This document shows, piece after piece, positions 6,928-12,365 of a DNA stretch of 12,365 nt. The translations under genes and the position numbers were made by a program. The DNA is from an uncultured Collinsella sp. (GTDB lineage Bacteria; Actinomycetota; Coriobacteriia; Coriobacteriales; Coriobacteriaceae). The stretch is from positions 1-12,365 of the forward strand of contig URVD01000030.1 of assembly GCA_900551195.1 (NCBI GenBank), read 5' to 3'. The notes beneath the pieces are model-generated. The model had not been told where the DNA came from, did not search any database, and saw only the letters and a program-made list of their open reading frames with translations. Every line of letters begins with the position of its first letter. The first letter of the stretch is position 1.

Positions 6928-6968
6928 GAACTAACTGCATATCGGGCAAATACGAAGGGTCCCTGTCC

Positions 6969-8228
6969 ATGAAATACACCAAGCTCGAGCGTAACTGGGT
7001 TATGTACGATGTGGGCAATTCGGCCCTCGTGCTGCTCAATACCTCGGTGGTGCCCATTTACTTTAACGCCATCAATACCGGCGCTTCCTCGGCCGACCTG
7101 GTGGTCGCTTGGGGCAATGCGCAGACGATCGCCTCGCTGGTCATCGCCATGCTCATGCCCATTCTGGGCGCACTTGCCGACTACGCCGGCAACAAGATCA
7201 AGTTCTTCTTGGGCTTCTTCCTCACGGGCCTGGTGCTTTGCCTGGCGCAGGCTATCCCAATGTCTGCCATGGCATTTTTGACCGTGTACGTGCTGTGCAC
7301 CATCGGCCTTAACTCTTCTATGACGTTCTACGACGCCATGCTGCCTGACATTACCACCGACGAGCGCATGGACGCCGTGTCCAGCTCGGGTTATGCCTGG
7401 GGCTACATCGGTTCCACCGTGCCGTTCGTCATCTGCCTGGCGCTCATCATGGGTGGCCCCGCTCTTGGCATCCCCACCATGCTGGCAACGCGTCTGTCGT
7501 TTATCATCACTGGTGCCTGGTGGCTCATCTTTACCCTGCCGCTCATTCGCACCTATAAGCAAAAGTACGGTCGCGAGCGCGGTCCCGAGGACACCATCGG
7601 CCACATCGTGGGCGGTGTGTTCTCCGAGGTCGGACACACCATGCGCGAGATTGCCCACAATAAGACCGTGCTGGTCTACATGATCGCGTTCTTCTTCTAT
7701 ATCGACGGTGTGCACACGGTCATTTCCATGGCCACCAGTTACGGATCGGCCTTGGGCATCGATTCGACGCAGCTGGTGCTGGCGCTGCTCGTTACGCAGT
7801 TCGTGGCCTTTCCGTCCGCCATCATCTACGGCAAGCTCGCCGGACGCGTGGGCACGCTCAACATGATCCTGGTGGCGGTCGCCGCCTACATGGGGATTGT
7901 GCTGTTCGCCGCGTTCTTCCTAAAGACCGCCTTTGAATTCTGGGTGCTTGCCATTATGGTCGGCCTGTTCCAGGGCGGTGTGCAGGCGCTCAGCCGTAGC
8001 TACTTTGGCCGCATTATCCCCAAGGAAAAGTCCAACGAGTACTACGGCTTCTTTGACATCTTTGGTCGTTATGCAAGCGTTATGGGCACCTTCCTGGTGT
8101 CGGTCGTCACCTCGCTGACCGGCAACCCGTCGCTGGGCGTCCTTTCCATTGGCGTGCTGCTGGTCGTTGGCTTTATGCTACTGGTCCGCCTGTCCCGCAT
8201 GACTCGGGCGGCAGAGCATGCCGCATAG
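6969..8228 (+). CDS. MFS transporter, Atg22/UMF1-like
   Basis: This 419-residue integral membrane protein shows twelve hydrophobic helices and short termini. The opening NWVMYDVGNSA (9-19), the QGGVQALSRSYFGR segment before helix 11 and the EKSNEYYGFFDIFG motif are hallmarks of the UMF1/Atg22-like branch of the major facilitator superfamily. In yeast Atg22 releases amino acids from the vacuole; bacterial members are mostly uncharacterised, and efflux of amino acids or other small molecules is only inferred. A modest site (GAAGGG, 6955-6960) precedes the ATG. It lies 101 bases after the phospholipase-like gene, behind its own -10-like box, so it may be independently transcribed. The nearest terminator is at 8343-8378. 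Confidence 0.88.
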   Translation: MKYTKLERNWVMYDVGNSALVLLNTSVVPIYFNAINTGASSADLVVAWGNAQTIASLVIAMLMPILGALADYAGNKIKFFLGFFLTGLVLCLAQAIPMSAMAFLTVYVLCTIGLNSSMTFYDAMLPDITTDERMDAVSSSGYAWGYIGSTVPFVICLALIMGGPALGIPTMLATRLSFIITGAWWLIFTLPLIRTYKQKYGRERGPEDTIGHIVGGVFSEVGHTMREIAHNKTVLVYMIAFFFYIDGVHTVISMATSYGSALGIDSTQLVLALLVTQFVAFPSAIIYGKLAGRVGTLNMILVAVAAYMGIVLFAAFFLKTAFEFWVLAIMVGLFQGGVQALSRSYFGRIIPKEKSNEYYGFFDIFGRYASVMGTFLVSVVTSLTGNPSLGVLSIGVLLVVGFMLLVRLSRMTRAAEHAA

Positions 8229-8284
8229 GAGCGAGCGGCTATTGTGCCTGTCCACGGTACTCTTTTGGGGTTATCCGCAATAAA

Positions 8285-8305
8285 CATTGCGACTTGCGAG
8301 CAATG
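8285..8305. promoter_or_regulatory. CATTGC / GCAATG dyad ahead of the glycosyltransferase operon
   Basis: CATTGC (8285-8290) and GCAATG (8300-8305) form a perfect 6-bp inverted repeat around nine bases, 15 bases upstream of a -10-like box, so it covers the -35 position. The inner TTGC-GA-GCAA is also symmetric. The ATTGC/GCAAT half-sites match those at 3594-3608. A regulator site is plausible, a chance dyad possible. Confidence 0.4.
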
Positions 8306-8320
8306 ATTTGCCCAAGTGGG

Positions 8321-8326
8321 TATGAT
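8321..8326 (+). promoter_or_regulatory. -10-like box TATGAT
   Basis: TATGAT in AGTGGGTATGATGGAA is the best -10 match in the window. No -35 hexamer is found 16-18 bases upstream; instead the dyad at 8285-8305 covers that position. A transcript from here would begin near 8333 and include the terminator-like hairpin at 8343. Confidence 0.5.
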
Positions 8327-8342
8327 GGAATCAGCTAGGTCG

Positions 8343-8378
8343 CGGGGCGTCGCCTGTGTTTGGCGGCGTCCCGTTTTT
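8343..8378 (+). terminator. Strong intrinsic terminator between MFS and glycosyltransferase genes
   Basis: CGGGGCGTCGCC (8343-8354) pairs along its full length with GGCGGCGTCCCG (8362-8373), with two G-U pairs, around a 7-base loop, followed by five T. This is a classic intrinsic terminator. It may end the MFS transcript, though 114 bases past the stop, or act as a leader attenuator, because the -10-like box lies upstream and the glycosyltransferase start only 21 bases downstream. Confidence 0.8.
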
Positions 8379-8399
8379 GTGTTGCAGGGAGGGTAAGGC

Positions 8400-9587
8400 A
8401 TGAACGCCACGGTCGTGATTCCAACGTATTGGGCGGGCGATGACGCTTGCGCAAACGCCCCTGGCACCTATGACCATTCGACGCGACTCAACGCCGACAA
8501 TCCCGAACTCGACCGCTGCCTGGCCTCGCTTGAGCAGGTGTGCGACATCCCACGCATCATCCTTTTGGTGGTCTGTCCTGTTTCTGCCACAGCCGATGTG
8601 TCGCTGCGCGTGCACGAGATTGTCGACGCGCATCCCACGCTCAAGGTCACCGTTGTCACCAACACCCAGGCCTCGCGCATCGCAGACCGGGTTGCTCAGA
8701 TCGCGCCCAAGGGTTCGGGCGAGTGCGTGAGCCTGCGAGGCTACGGTGCCATCCGCAACATGGGGCTAGCCTGTGCCGCTGTGCTGGGGCATGACGCGGT
8801 TATCTTTTTGGATGACGATGAGACTGTCATCGACGCCGACTTTATGAAGCGCGCGACCTATGCGTTGGGGCAGCAGACGCGTCAGGGCTTGCCGATCTTG
8901 GTCAAGAGCGGCTATTTCTACGATCGCGACGGCTCGCCGCTGGCTCCCACGGACAAGGCGGGCATCTGCCATCGTTGGTGGACCAAGCGCATCGAGTTCA
9001 ACCGTTGGATGAAAAAGGCGCTCTCGGGCACCCGCATCTCGCGCTCCAACTACGTGTGCGGCGGCCTGATGGCCCTGCACGCCCGCGCCTTTACGCGTGT
9101 GGCCTTTGACCCGTTTATCACCCGCGGCGAGGACTTGGATTACCTCTTTAACATGCGCATGTTTGGCTACGACGTGTGGTTCGATAACGAGTGGACCGTG
9201 CGCCATCTGCCTCCGGAGTCCGAAAAGCGCTCACCGCGCTTTATGCAGGATGTATACCGTTGGTACTACGAACGGGCCAAGTTGACATTCGCCGCGCATC
9301 AAAAGGAGCTCATTCCCGTTACGGCGGCATCACTCATGCCCTACCCGGGCCCGTGGATTTCGCGCGAGCTCGACGACCGCGTGCGCAAGACCGCTATGGT
9401 CCGCAGCGTGTTTACCCGCGAGCATGAGGGCTACCTGCGCATTTGGCGCCATGGTATCGGCGAGGCAAAGGCCTATGCGCGCCAAAACGCTGCAAGCTAC
9501 CTGCGTTTCCAGAGCTTTTGGCCCAAGATCATGGACGGGCTTTGGCGTGACGCACAACTGATCAGTATCCTGGAGGGGGCCGAATGA
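8400..9587 (+). CDS. GT-A-fold (family 2-like) glycosyltransferase
   Basis: This 395-residue soluble protein has the features of an inverting GT-A glycosyltransferase, which moves a sugar from a nucleotide donor to an acceptor. It opens with VVIPTY (5-10), has RNMG (119-122), the metal and nucleotide-binding acidic cluster FLDDDE (136-141), and RGEDLDYL (242-249) as the likely catalytic-base region. There is no membrane helix. The last 100 residues are charged and helical and of unknown role. The SD-like GGGAGGG (8387-8393) precedes the ATG. Its TGA overlaps the ATG of the next gene, a sensor kinase, so translation is probably coupled. The acceptor is unknown: a cell-surface glycan, a glycolipid or a compatible solute are options. 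Confidence 0.85.
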   Translation: MNATVVIPTYWAGDDACANAPGTYDHSTRLNADNPELDRCLASLEQVCDIPRIILLVVCPVSATADVSLRVHEIVDAHPTLKVTVVTNTQASRIADRVAQIAPKGSGECVSLRGYGAIRNMGLACAAVLGHDAVIFLDDDETVIDADFMKRATYALGQQTRQGLPILVKSGYFYDRDGSPLAPTDKAGICHRWWTKRIEFNRWMKKALSGTRISRSNYVCGGLMALHARAFTRVAFDPFITRGEDLDYLFNMRMFGYDVWFDNEWTVRHLPPESEKRSPRFMQDVYRWYYERAKLTFAAHQKELIPVTAASLMPYPGPWISRELDDRVRKTAMVRSVFTREHEGYLRIWRHGIGEAKAYARQNAASYLRFQSFWPKIMDGLWRDAQLISILEGAE

Positions 9588-10927
9588 TCGACCGCCGCGC
9601 CCAGCGCGATAGTTCAATATCAATCTTTCGCATCATTGCCGTTGCCTGCGCCATTTGCGTGCTGGTGTACTTTATTTTTGCCTTGGTGACCGGTATCGAG
9701 CCGATCGCCACGGTGATTGCCTGCGCGCTGCTGTGCATCTTTCTGTGCATCTTTATCTTTTTGACGCTCAATCCCGATTCGGTGCGCTCCCAGTACACCG
9801 AGGAGACGCTCTCGGTGGCCTCGGCCATGCTCGAGGACATTAAGGGCGGTCTGACGCAGGAGTCGGCGCGTTTGGTGTGCCGGCGCATTTTGCCCGAGAC
9901 GCGCGCCATGACGGTGGCCATCACCGACGAGGGCAACGTGCTTGCCTGCGCGGGAGAGTTTGAGGAAAAACTGCTGCCCGATACTCCCATCCACACGCTT
10001 GCCACACGCTACGTTATCGAACATGGCATCGTGCAGTCGTTCAACCGTATGGTGGATGTCGTGGGCTCGGACGGCTCGCACAACCAAGTTCCCGCCGGCA
10101 TTATCGCCCCCATCAAGGTGGGCGATCGTACCGTCGGCACGCTCAAGTTCTACTACAAGACCCCGCGCGCCGTCGACCGTACCCAGTACGCGCTTGCCTC
10201 GGGCTTTGCCGAGATCTTGTCCACGCAGCTCGCCATCCACGAGCTCGAGGTGCAAAAGGAGCTCACGGCGCGCGCCGAGGTGCGTGCGCTGCAGGCGCAG
10301 ATTAACCCGCACTTCCTGTTCAACACGCTGAACACCATTGCATCGTTTACGCGCACCGACCCGCTGCGGGCCCGCGAACTGCTTCGTGAGTTCTCATCGT
10401 TCTATCGTGCCACACTCGACAACTCGGGATCGCTTATTCCGGTCTCGCGCGAGGTCGCACAGACCAAGCGCTACCTTACCTTTGAGAAGGCCCGCTTTGG
10501 CGAGGACCGCGTGCTTGCGACGTTCGATGTGTCCGAGGACGTGGAAGATACGCTGGTGCCGGCGTTCGTGATCCAGCCGATTGTCGAGAACGCCGTACGT
10601 CATGGTATGGGCGATGACGACGCCCTGAGGATCGACGTGACCGTTCACCAAGACGGCGAGGATGCAATCTTGATTGCCGTGGCCGATAATGGCGTGGGCA
10701 TGGATGAGGGTACCGCCGCCAGACTGTTTGACGAGCGCTCTGCCCGCCCCGACGCCAGCTCTCCCCAGGGTGGCGGCGCCGGTGTGGCCATGCACAATAT
10801 TTCGGAGCGCATCCATCGCTTTTATGGGCCGCACTCCTATACGCGTGTCGAATCGGCGCCGGGCAAGGGCACCAAAGTGCTCCTTCATCTTGATTTGTCA
10901 GAGAGCATCTTTGACATTCAAGAGTAA
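9584..10927 (+). CDS. LytS-type sensor histidine kinase (kinase 2)
   Basis: This 447-residue kinase is a clear paralogue of kinase 1. Two helices (about 14-36 and 41-62) are separated by a few residues, followed by a GAF-like region (about 70-222) containing GIIAPIKVG and ALASGFAE, which align with GIVAPLTVR and ALASGFAD in kinase 1. The His_kinase domain has QINPHFLFN with H243, the family-standard NPH form. The N-box is QPIVEN (331-336), then VADNGVGM (366-373) and a glycine-rich GGGAGVAM (397-404). Its ATG overlaps the glycosyltransferase TGA in ATGA; GGAGGGGG (9572-9579) precedes it. The regulator gene starts 72 bases after its stop. The near absence of an outer loop points to a membrane or cytoplasmic signal. 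Confidence 0.88.
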   Translation: MIDRRAQRDSSISIFRIIAVACAICVLVYFIFALVTGIEPIATVIACALLCIFLCIFIFLTLNPDSVRSQYTEETLSVASAMLEDIKGGLTQESARLVCRRILPETRAMTVAITDEGNVLACAGEFEEKLLPDTPIHTLATRYVIEHGIVQSFNRMVDVVGSDGSHNQVPAGIIAPIKVGDRTVGTLKFYYKTPRAVDRTQYALASGFAEILSTQLAIHELEVQKELTARAEVRALQAQINPHFLFNTLNTIASFTRTDPLRARELLREFSSFYRATLDNSGSLIPVSREVAQTKRYLTFEKARFGEDRVLATFDVSEDVEDTLVPAFVIQPIVENAVRHGMGDDDALRIDVTVHQDGEDAILIAVADNGVGMDEGTAARLFDERSARPDASSPQGGGAGVAMHNISERIHRFYGPHSYTRVESAPGKGTKVLLHLDLSESIFDIQE

Positions 10928-10936
10928 AATAAAAGG

Positions 10937-10974
10937 CTACGGGCTCAACGTCATGCGACGGATGCCCGGCGTAG
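10937..10974 (+). promoter_or_regulatory. Intercistronic hairpin between kinase 2 and regulator 2
   Basis: CTAC and GGGC (10937-10944) pair with GCCC (10963-10966) and GTAG (10971-10974), and an inner CGTC-ATGC-GACG stem (10949-10960) caps the structure. There is no T-tract directly after it. It occupies most of the 72-base gap and could adjust the ratio of kinase to regulator by RNA processing or partial attenuation. Confidence 0.45.
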
Positions 10975-10999
10975 TTAGTTGACGAAAGGTTTTATCCCT

Positions 11000-11716
11000 A
11001 TGCTGCGTGCGATGATTGTGGATGATGAGGCGCCGGCTCGCTCGGAGCTTCGCTTCCTGCTCGAGCAAACGGGCAAGATCGGCACGATCACGGAGGCGTC
11101 GAGCGTCCGCTCCGCCATCGAGATGCTTATGGAAAGTCGCGTGGATGTCGTGTTTCTCGATATCTCGATGCCCGGTGCCTCGGGCCTGCAACTTGCCGAG
11201 GCGCTGCATAAGCTCAAAAATCCGCCGGCGATCGTGTTTGTGACTGCGTATAGCGACCATGCGGTCGAGGCATTCGACGTGGATGCCGTCGATTATCTGA
11301 TGAAGCCGGTCGAGGAAGCTCGCTTGGATCGCGCGATCGAGAAGGTCATGCAACGCGCCAAGCCGGTTACGGACAGCAAAGTGACCATCGAGCGTATCCC
11401 GGTGGAAAAGGGCGGCCGCAAGGTGCTCATTCCCGTGGACGACATTCGCTTTATCATGGCCAAGGACGATTACTCCTGCATCTATACCGTCGATGATCGC
11501 TTTTTGTCGACGACCTCGCTGGCGCAGTTTGAGGCCAAGCTCTGCGACTTTGGCTTCTTCCGTGTTCACCGCCGCTATATCGTCAACCTAGCGTGCGTCA
11601 CGGACGTTGAGACGGTGCCCTCGGGCGCCATTCAGCTGGGCATTACGGGCGTCGACGAACGCGTGCCGGTTTCTCGCCGCCGCGTCGTGCCGCTCAAGAA
11701 GGCTCTGAGTCTCTAG
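11000..11716 (+). CDS. LytTR-family response regulator (regulator 2)
   Basis: This 238-residue protein is the likely partner of kinase 2 and a paralogue of regulator 1. The REC domain (about 3-118) has D8/D9, phospho-acceptor D54 in FLDISMPG, T82 and K102 in LMKP. The LytTR domain (about 130-236) keeps FFRVHRRYIVNL and VPVSRRR. I chose ATG 11000 because GAAAGG (10984-10989) precedes it and the REC fold begins at once; a TTG at 10979 would run through that site. A strong terminator follows at 11723. The glycosyltransferase, kinase and regulator therefore probably form one three-gene operon. Likely targets include its own promoter region, where a dyad lies at 8285-8305, but this is inference. 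Confidence 0.9.
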   Translation: MLRAMIVDDEAPARSELRFLLEQTGKIGTITEASSVRSAIEMLMESRVDVVFLDISMPGASGLQLAEALHKLKNPPAIVFVTAYSDHAVEAFDVDAVDYLMKPVEEARLDRAIEKVMQRAKPVTDSKVTIERIPVEKGGRKVLIPVDDIRFIMAKDDYSCIYTVDDRFLSTTSLAQFEAKLCDFGFFRVHRRYIVNLACVTDVETVPSGAIQLGITGVDERVPVSRRRVVPLKKALSL

Positions 11717-11722
11717 CACACT

Positions 11723-11773
11723 GGCCCCGCAGCCCTGTAGACCCATCGTCTGCGGGGCCGTGGGGCCTTTTTT
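11723..11773 (+). terminator. Intrinsic terminator after regulator 2
   Basis: GGCCCCGCAG (11723-11732) pairs perfectly with CTGCGGGGCC (11750-11759). The GGGGCC at 11762-11767 can alternatively pair with GGCCCC (11723-11728) and is directly followed by six T. Either form ends the glycosyltransferase-kinase-regulator operon seven bases after the stop. Confidence 0.85.
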
Positions 11774-11812
11774 GTATGTATCTGCCGAATCGTTTTTTGC
11801 GGAAGGGATCCC

Positions 11813-12280
11813 ATGAACAGCGCAAGCGCCAAGCGCATCGACATCATCTCGGACACCCACGGCTATTTATCGCCTGCGCTCTTGGATGAGCTTGAGGGCG
11901 CAGACCTGATCATCCACGCCGGCGACCTTACGTCAGAGATGGACTACGAGCACCTATGCACCATCGCCCCCGTGCGGGCCGTATTGGGCAACAACGATTA
12001 CTACCGCGACTACGGCCCCGATGTAGACCGTCTTGCGCTCTTTACCTACGAAGGCCTCAAATTCGCCGTAGCCCACTACCGCGAAGACCTTCCGGTGGGA
12101 TCCGTAGACGTAGCCATCAACGGCCACACCCACGCAACCAAAGAAGCCCAAGTGGGCCGCTGCCTAGTCCTCAACCCGGGCAGCGCCAGCTACCCCAGAG
12201 GCACCCGAGGCCCCACCATGGCCAGAATGCTAGTAAAAGACGGCAAGATCCTAAGCACCAAGTTTATTGACCTAGACTAA
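11813..12280 (+). CDS. YfcE/MJ0936-type metallophosphodiesterase
   Basis: This 155-residue cytoplasmic protein belongs to the small calcineurin-like phosphodiesterases, which hydrolyse phosphodiesters with two bound metals; natural substrates are mostly unknown. The metal motifs occur in order: D14 and H16 in SDTHG, D38 in HAGD, N60/N61 in GNND, H88 in VAHYR and GHTH (104-107). Length matches the family. In relatives the H88 motif is usually HG; here Tyr-Arg follows the His. GGAAGGGA (11801-11808) precedes the ATG. The gene follows a terminator, so it is probably separately transcribed. From about residue 65 onward its codons shift to A-ending forms (GTA, CTA, AGA, GAA, AAA), unlike the other genes here. 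A bidirectional terminator follows at once. Confidence 0.9.
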   Translation: MNSASAKRIDIISDTHGYLSPALLDELEGADLIIHAGDLTSEMDYEHLCTIAPVRAVLGNNDYYRDYGPDVDRLALFTYEGLKFAVAHYREDLPVGSVDVAINGHTHATKEAQVGRCLVLNPGSASYPRGTRGPTMARMLVKDGKILSTKFIDLD

Positions 12281-12286
12281 CCGCAA

Positions 12287-12323
12287 CAAAAACGGGGGAT
12301 GCAGATTGCATCTCCCGTTTTTT
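12287..12323. terminator. Bidirectional intrinsic terminator
   Basis: ACGGGGGATGCA (12292-12303) pairs with TGCATCTCCCGT (12307-12318) with a single G-T pair and a 3-base loop. Six T follow on the + strand and a run of five A precedes the stem, so it can act in both directions. It ends the phosphodiesterase gene and would suit a convergent gene from the right. Confidence 0.85.
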
Positions 12324-12335
12324 ATGAGCCAAAGG

Positions 12336-12365
12336 TCAAAGTTCAACAAAATCCATCAGACCAAT
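12336..12365 (-). CDS. Possible C-terminal end of a convergent gene (partial)
   Basis: Read on the minus strand, the last 30 bases give nine codons (IGLMDFVEL) and a TGA stop at 12336-12338; the gene would begin beyond the window. The other two minus frames are closed sooner. The bidirectional terminator just to its left supports a convergent gene. Nine residues are far too few to name a product, and chance is quite possible. Confidence 0.3.
   Translation of the reverse strand: MGLMDFVEL

Noticed and set aside
10663..10676. GCAATC-TT-GATTGC palindrome
   Set aside because: It lies inside the kinase 2 coding region, has the half-sites in the opposite order to the upstream dyads, and is explained by the codons.
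10979..10999. TTG start for regulator 2
   Set aside because: The extra seven residues cover the GAAAGG site that serves ATG 11000, and the REC domain begins right after that ATG.
1..12365. Mobile elements, CRISPR arrays, tRNA or rRNA genes
   Set aside because: No transposase or integrase, no regularly spaced repeats and no tRNA or rRNA-like sequence was seen on either strand.

Overview
The window is GC-rich (about 60% by eye) and almost every gene lies on the + strand. Gene content (APC permease, amidohydrolase, two LytS/LytTR-type two-component systems, an Atg22-like MFS protein, a zinc-dependent phospholipase C-like protein, a YfcE-type phosphodiesterase), strong Shine-Dalgarno sites and GC-rich codon use suggest a gut actinobacterium of the Coriobacteriia, perhaps Collinsella. 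That assignment is inference from style; no rRNA or marker gene is present. I see no tRNA, CRISPR array, insertion sequence, integrase or phage gene.

Layout. Positions 24-335 (minus) hold a possible small disordered protein of unknown function, divergent from the rest. Positions 336-691 have no convincing gene but contain several strong inverted repeats that could form a structured leader or divergent control region. An amino-acid/polyamine-type permease (692-2143) and a metal-dependent amidohydrolase (2275-3552) form a likely uptake-and-hydrolysis pair. The first sensor kinase and LytTR regulator follow (3671-5056, 5096-5830). Next come a zinc-dependent phospholipase C-like protein (5923-6867) and a 12-helix Atg22/UMF1-type MFS transporter (6969-8228), each behind its own promoter-like element. 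A second operon holds a GT-A-fold glycosyltransferase (8400-9587) whose stop overlaps the start of a second kinase (9584-10927), then its LytTR regulator (11000-11716) and a strong terminator. A small metallophosphodiesterase (11813-12280) is followed by a hairpin terminator that would work in both directions. The last bases may be the tail of a convergent gene.

How it may work. The two kinase/regulator pairs are clearly paralogous: two membrane helices with almost no external loop, a GAF-like cytoplasmic region, a LytS-type His_kinase domain with HATPase, and a REC-LytTR partner. They bracket a lipase-like hydrolase, an exporter-like MFS protein and a glycosyltransferase, so a role in envelope or nutrient-state control is plausible but unproven. 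Upstream of both two-component operons the same order recurs: an ATTGC/GCAAT dyad, a -10-like box, a terminator-like hairpin, then the ribosome-binding site. This shared arrangement, and the translational coupling of a glycosyltransferase to a sensor kinase, are the most interesting signals here. I found no unmistakable new system; the rest looks like ordinary chromosomal housekeeping and accessory metabolism.
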